Part shown: piece by piece, positions 60,204 through 64,000 of the stretch | Layout: each line of letters starts with the position of its first letter | Numbering within the stretch: the stretch's first letter is position 1 | DNA from: Linderina pennispora | Lineage: Eukaryota > Kickxellomycota > Kickxellomycetes > Kickxellales > Kickxellaceae | Length of the DNA stretch: 64,000 nucleotides | NCBI RefSeq assembly: GCF_002104995.1 | Contig: NW_024468261.1 | Location: 434,001 to 498,000 of the forward strand | Direction of reading: 5' to 3' | Made by a program: the position numbers and the translations under genes | The notes under the pieces: model-generated | What the model saw: the letters and a program-made list of their open reading frames with translations, nothing else | What the model was told of the DNA's origin: nothing | Databases searched by the model: none

Positions 60204-61443
60204 AATGAGCAACGGCATCAACGGCACACAGCAATCCGAGAATCGGGAGCGGCAGGAGGAGCCGAATGCGTGGGATGCAGGTACGGGCAGCGAGCATTTG
60301 TTTTCGGAAACAGGCATTCCAAGAAAGTTTGCAAGACGATTTCCCTGAAACAAGTGTATTAAACAGGAACCGGCGACCTTGCTTGTAGAGAACGACCGGA
60401 ATCCTGGAGCGGCTCGCAAACAACGAGAAGGACAGGTAGGCGCGGGAAGCATGCAAAGCAAGCGCCCAAAGTAACCGGTTTCCAACAACACACTCATAGC
60501 CTGCAGCATCTCCTACATAGCACGCCGTGGCCAGAGGTGCGCCGGATAATCCGGCAAAAGCTGACACTCGTGGTCGAGGACCTCGTACAACAGCAGAAGG
60601 AACGTGAGCGGCGAAAGCGCGAGGCCGAGGACGCCGAGATGGAGCAGAGCGACGACGGCAGCGGCAAGAAGGCGGCCTGACAGCGAGCCAGACACACCCA
60701 AGGGCAAGGAGAGCACAAGCGCAATGGACACAGACGAAACCAAGGCCACATTGACGGTGCCGGCGGCCGGGGCGGCCAGCGACGTAGCCATGGAGTCTGG
60801 CGAGTCCAGCAACGGCGATGACTCGCAAATGCGCGACATCCACGACCTGGAGGAGCGGATCGGCTACAGCCTGCACACATTCGACGAGGCGCCGTTTACG
60901 ATCCAGCGGATTGCCGAGCTGCTGGCGCAGCCGCAGCGGCACTTACCGCAATGTGATAAAATACTTGCGGGCGGTCGAGCGCACGGTGTTTGTGACGTCG
61001 ACGGTGGAGGAGTTCCCGACAACCAGCGCTCCGACACAGGAGGAGGCGATTGAGGATGGCGTGCGTGCGGATGCGCCGTCGTCGCTGTTTTCGTTCCTGG
61101 CGTCCCAGGAGGTACACTCGCTGACGGCGAAGCCGCAGAGCGCGCTGAAGATCAGCGGCACAAGCACGGGCGCCGCTGGCAGCGTGATGGCTGCTACTGG
61201 CAGGCCGCCGCGGTCGGCTGACGTGCAGCGCGAAGTCGAGGCACTAAGGCCTGAACTTCGGAGGCAGTAGGGCTGGTGGCGACCAGTCGCCGCTGCTGGA
61301 TGCGTCGGACACCGGGATTCTGCACATTTCCCCGGCGTCGCTGGAGGAGGAGAATGTGCTGCGGAACCAAGATCCGGGACTCGGTTGACGCATCTGTGCC
61401 CGTCAAGGTGGATCACGCTCCTGAGCAGGAAGAGAAGGAATAG
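60204..61443 (+). CDS. PPP4R2: Protein phosphatase 4 regulatory subunit 2 (PPP4R2) homologue, with intron(s) and frameshifts
   Basis: A plausible ATG at 60204 (MSNGINGTQQSENRERQEEP) opens the gene, but the link to the next exon is unclear. From ~60387 the frame TGILERLANNEKD is spliced (intron 60436-60520) to STPWPEVRRIIRQKLTLVVE. This matches the PPP4R2 core (helix, W, then IxxKLxxVxxD). After an acidic insert the second core block APFTIQRIAELLAQPQRHYR then NVIKYLRAVERTVFV is diagnostic. The C-terminus is Ser/Ala-rich and ends VKVDHAPEQEEKE at 61443. PPP4R2 targets the PP4 catalytic subunit, acting in DNA-damage recovery and centrosome function. At least three single-base frame changes are present (near 60680, 60945 and 61262, with another near 61370). 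Confidence 0.8.
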
Positions 61444-61743
61444 ATTATCAAACCCAGTGTATATATGTACTTATGTACAGGAAGTGCATGGGGGCTGTGT
61501 CAGTTGACGGGGGGCGTATGCCCAATGTGTGCTATTGACATGTGTAGCCACAAAGGAAACGGTGGCGGCATCGTGCTCCCTCTGTATCCTCTATGCCCTT
61601 GAGACATGAGGATGGCTGTTGCCTAAATGGCGTCTCCGCTGGGGGTCGGGGAGGGGATGATCTGCCCAGGAAAACGGTACATTATTCAGACATACGATAG
61701 CGAGTATGTGGGATTGAGATGAAAGAATTTATCATGAGACAAG
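61444..61743. other. Intergenic, convergent 3' ends
   Basis: About 300 bases, AT-richer than the coding regions on both sides. No coding sequence is supported. Confidence 0.5.
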
Positions 61744-62794
61744 CTACTGGGTCGGCGGGTGCGCGGGGCCAGTCTCGTTGCCAGCGGGGCCACTGGCATC
61801 CCCGCTAGGTAGAGCACTGCATGGGGCACTGGGGGCATGGGCAGCAGCAGCCTCAGCTTCAGCAGGAGCAGCAGATGCGGGGGTGGATGTGTTTATTTTC
61901 CTGCGCAGGCTGTACCACATCGACAGTGGTGCCAGAATGTGCGTTCTCCAGAGTGGTGAGAGTGGGGTCACAGTGGGCATCACTTATCGGGGCTGGCAAT
62001 AGCAGCGAATGCTTGATCAGAGACAGGCTGGCTGGCCAATAGACAGCTGGTCATAGGCTGCTTGCTCAGAGGACAGCTGTTTGCTCAGAGACAGCTGCTT
62101 TGCTCAGAGACAGCTGCTTGCTCAGAGGCTGTTGGAGCAGCGGCTTTATCGCCAGTGGCAACAGCAGCAGGAACGGCTTCCACAGTGGCTTCAGTCTCTA
62201 CTGGGAGGACAGTAGGCGCGTCACTGCCTGTCCGATGTAGCAGAAGATGCAGCAGCAGTAGTCTCCGAGTGCTGGTGTTGGTCAGACGCAGTAGTCGCTG
62301 TGGGCTCCACAGGAGTTGACGATTCGGCAGCAGCGTCGCTCTGATCATCCGCATGGGCATTCTCTGCCTGGAGCTGCGCGTCCCCCTCACCTGGCTTGGG
62401 GGTCTCAGCAACCTCTGGCTCGTTGTCCTCGTTGTCCTCGTCGTCCTCGTGAACCACCGTCTGCCCCGCTATCCAATGGGAGAAGGAAGACAGCAATAAA
62501 TTTATGCACGCGCAAAGTCACGCCCTGGAAAATCAGGCTCAATAAAGGAACATACGTACTCTTTGTCCACTTGAACAGCCTGTACGCAGCGGCTGCGTCG
62601 TCACCCGGTAGAGTGCTGGGGGCGGACCATCTCCTTTCCCTACATGGCTCACGATAGCTTGCAGTCAGCAGAATACGCAGCGAGGCAAAGTCACACAGGG
62701 GCGAGCATGTTTATAATTACCACGCAATAACTGGCTGCGACGTGGCACGGGGCAGCGATGAGAAGGTGTAGCGCATGCGCTTCGAGCGGGGCAT
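61744..62794 (-). CDS. BCL7-like acidic protein, three exons, possible longer C-terminus
   Basis: Exons 62794-62721, 62639-62560 and 62468-62221 (donors GTAATT and GTACGT, acceptors GTAG and GATAG) give an open 133-residue protein in phase. It starts MPRSKRMRYTFSSLPRATSQ and contains AWERRWSAPSTLPGDDAAAA then YRLFKWTKTGQTVVHED. The spacing of the W-E-x-x-W motif and the FKW resembles the N-terminal signature of BCL7 proteins, SWI/SNF accessory subunits. This is a weak match and the identity is tentative. The rest is acidic, Ala/Glu/Ser-rich. Beyond the stop at 62221, similar Ala/Glu-rich coding continues in other frames with a tandem SEQAAV repeat and may extend to a stop at 61744, if the frame shifts are sequence errors. 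Confidence 0.5.
62058..62129 (-). repeat. Short tandem repeat (about 18-19 nt, four units)
   Basis: Units of the type CTCTGAGCAAGCAGCTGT, on the coding strand of the BCL7-like gene, occur about four times with small length changes (18-20 bases). In frame they would encode SEQAAV repeats. The differing unit lengths could be real or caused by indel errors in the repeat. Confidence 0.6.
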
Positions 62795-63606
62795 ATTCCA
62801 GTGCGAAATGAAGATATCCGGAAAAATAGAGAATGAAATAAGCCTCGGGGGTGGAGCGGCTCATTGCGAGGATTTCCCGCCGCATTTGGCTTTCTGATGA
62901 GAGCCCGGCAGGCGCGCCGATGATTGTGGTCCAAATTTCCAGGCCAGCACCGCTAGTCTTCCGATCCGCCTCTGCGCAGCGTGCCTGCAAGGCCGACCCT
63001 CCGAAAATCTCTCCTGGCAGTGGGGAGGGCCCAGCTGCGCACACAGCCCCAAAAGGACAGTCCGCACCCTGCTACGTAGATATATAGGCGGACTACGAGC
63101 TGCGCGCAGGCACAGGGCGTCAATAGCGACACAAAGAAGAAGCGTTCGCTATTGGGTGACAGCTGGGGTCGATCCAATATTTAAAACCGGCTGCACGCGC
63201 GATTGGCCGGCGCCGGCTAACGTGACGTTGACTGGCTGGGCACAATCGGCATTTCTGCAAAGCGCATGCACGGCGCTGTGCCACTGTCGCATTTGGGCCA
63301 ATCTCATTTTTTTGTATTCCTGTTTCCCCCCGACACAAAGAGTGCAGAGAATTGGGGAAAGGGCGGGCGAGGCGAGGATAAAAAGGCGCACAAGAAAAGC
63401 GACGCTTTTTTCTTTCTCTTTCCCATCCGTGTGCTTTCTTTTTTCCCTCCTGTATTCTTGCTAAAATAAACTCCCCCATCGATTTCTCTTCACTGTCCAT
63501 ATTTTTAACTCCTCCTTCCTTTTCTAATCCCCTCTGCATATTCTTATTTGAAGAAGAAATCCCAGCCTTTTGAATTTTCAAATCTACAAAACCTTTTCTA
63601 AAAGCC
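62795..63606. other. Divergent intergenic region with TATA-like boxes
   Basis: On the minus strand TATATATC at about 63079-63086 could serve the BCL7-like gene. On the plus strand GGATAAAAAGG near 63376-63386, followed by a long CT-rich leader (63400-63600), could serve the gene at 63607. No coding sequence is supported. Confidence 0.45.
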
Positions 63607-64000
63607 ATGTCGCCCAGAGTTCCCACTGCCTTCCGTCCCCTCGAGACGACAGCCTCCTTTGAGTCGCCGCGGCGTGCGACGACCACAGTGCCCTCGTTCT
63701 ACGGGGACTATTCGTGCGACTTTTCGGTGCTCAGCCGACTAGAGGAGCGCTGGTGCCCGTCGCGGCCGGCCACGTGTCGCCCTCGCAGCGACTGCGTGGC
63801 GCCCGTCCCCCGACGCGGGTTCGCCCCGTGCCGGCCCAGCTCGTCGTCGTCGTCGCTTGTTGACGACGACGCGGCGTGCCTGGAGCTGCGCAGCATCTTC
63901 GGTCCACGGCGAGGTCGAGCCGTCGAGCTCGCGCTCGTCGTCGCTGTATGCGCCGTCGGTTGAGGGCCAGACGGACCCGTCGGGGTTCTTCCCGCTCGAG
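63607..64000 (+). CDS. 5' part of an unidentified gene, runs off the window
   Basis: The ATG at 63607 (MSPRVPTAFRPLETTASFES) follows a long pyrimidine-rich leader, a good fungal start context. The frame is Ser/Arg/Pro-rich (CDFSVLSRLEERWCPSRPA, a Ser run, then DDDAACLELRSIFG). Near 63900 a one-base shift leads into a frame that stays open to the window end (VEGQTDPSGFFPLE). The product is not recognised. It is probably a long regulatory or low-complexity protein continuing to the right. Confidence 0.5.

Overview
The window looks like nuclear DNA of an early-diverging fungus. Spliceosomal introns with GTAAGT-type donors, TATA boxes, a GPI-anchored GH17 glucanase, a chitosanase and single-copy eukaryotic housekeeping genes all point to a fungus. 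The mix also includes animal-like genes that most yeasts and moulds lack or have changed greatly: ADAM protease, SCAI, RNF220, MMAA, DHX33, PPP4R2, CCDC43 and UBE2W. That mix, plus several unrecognised lineage-type families, suggests Zoopagomycota/Kickxellomycotina (Coemansia-like). The taxon is an inference. I saw no tRNA, rRNA, transposon or CRISPR array.

Layout, left to right. 1-9 kb: a five-exon WD40 gene (+), a secreted LPMO-like protein (-), fructosamine-3-kinase (+), a GPI-anchored GH17 glucanase (-), then an unidentified minus-strand coding island. 10-19 kb: tRNA dihydrouridine synthase 2 and a very large IML1/DEPDC5 (GATOR1/SEACIT). 19-28 kb: an ADAM metalloprotease, mitoribosomal mS34, a DHX33-like DEAH helicase and NDUFAF7. 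28-35 kb: an acidic unknown protein, poly(A)-binding protein, an Na+/H+ antiporter and UBE2W. 35-41 kb: SCAI, RNF220-like E3, mitoribosomal bL28, an unknown fragment and a GH46-type chitosanase. 42-49 kb: another unknown island, MCM4 and a divergently transcribed HEAT-like gene that may be FIRRM. 49-54 kb: a small secreted protein, an F-box/LRR-like protein and a seven-TM protein. 53-64 kb: CCDC43, MMAA, a SAP30-like Sin3 subunit with a 17-nt microexon, a tiny unknown gene, COX11, a glutamine-rich heptad-repeat protein, NFU1, PPP4R2, a BCL7-like protein and the 5' part of an unknown gene.

No operon-like pathway is visible. Gene order is typical of a compact fungal genome: short convergent 3' gaps and head-to-head promoters (UBE2W/SCAI, MCM4/FIRRM-like, NFU1/PPP4R2). 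Functional themes recur by chance or weak clustering: mitochondrial biogenesis (NDUFAF7, mS34, bL28m, COX11, NFU1, MMAA), cell-wall glycans (LPMO-like, GH17, chitosanase) and chromatin/DNA maintenance (MCM4, SAP30, BCL7-like, PPP4R2).

The main caveat is that many genes are interrupted by single-base indels while the protein continues intact in the next frame. Even essential genes (MCM4, COX11, mS34, IML1) are affected, so I read these as sequence errors rather than pseudogenes. Coordinates given for such genes are the outer limits of the recognisable coding sequence, not one open frame.
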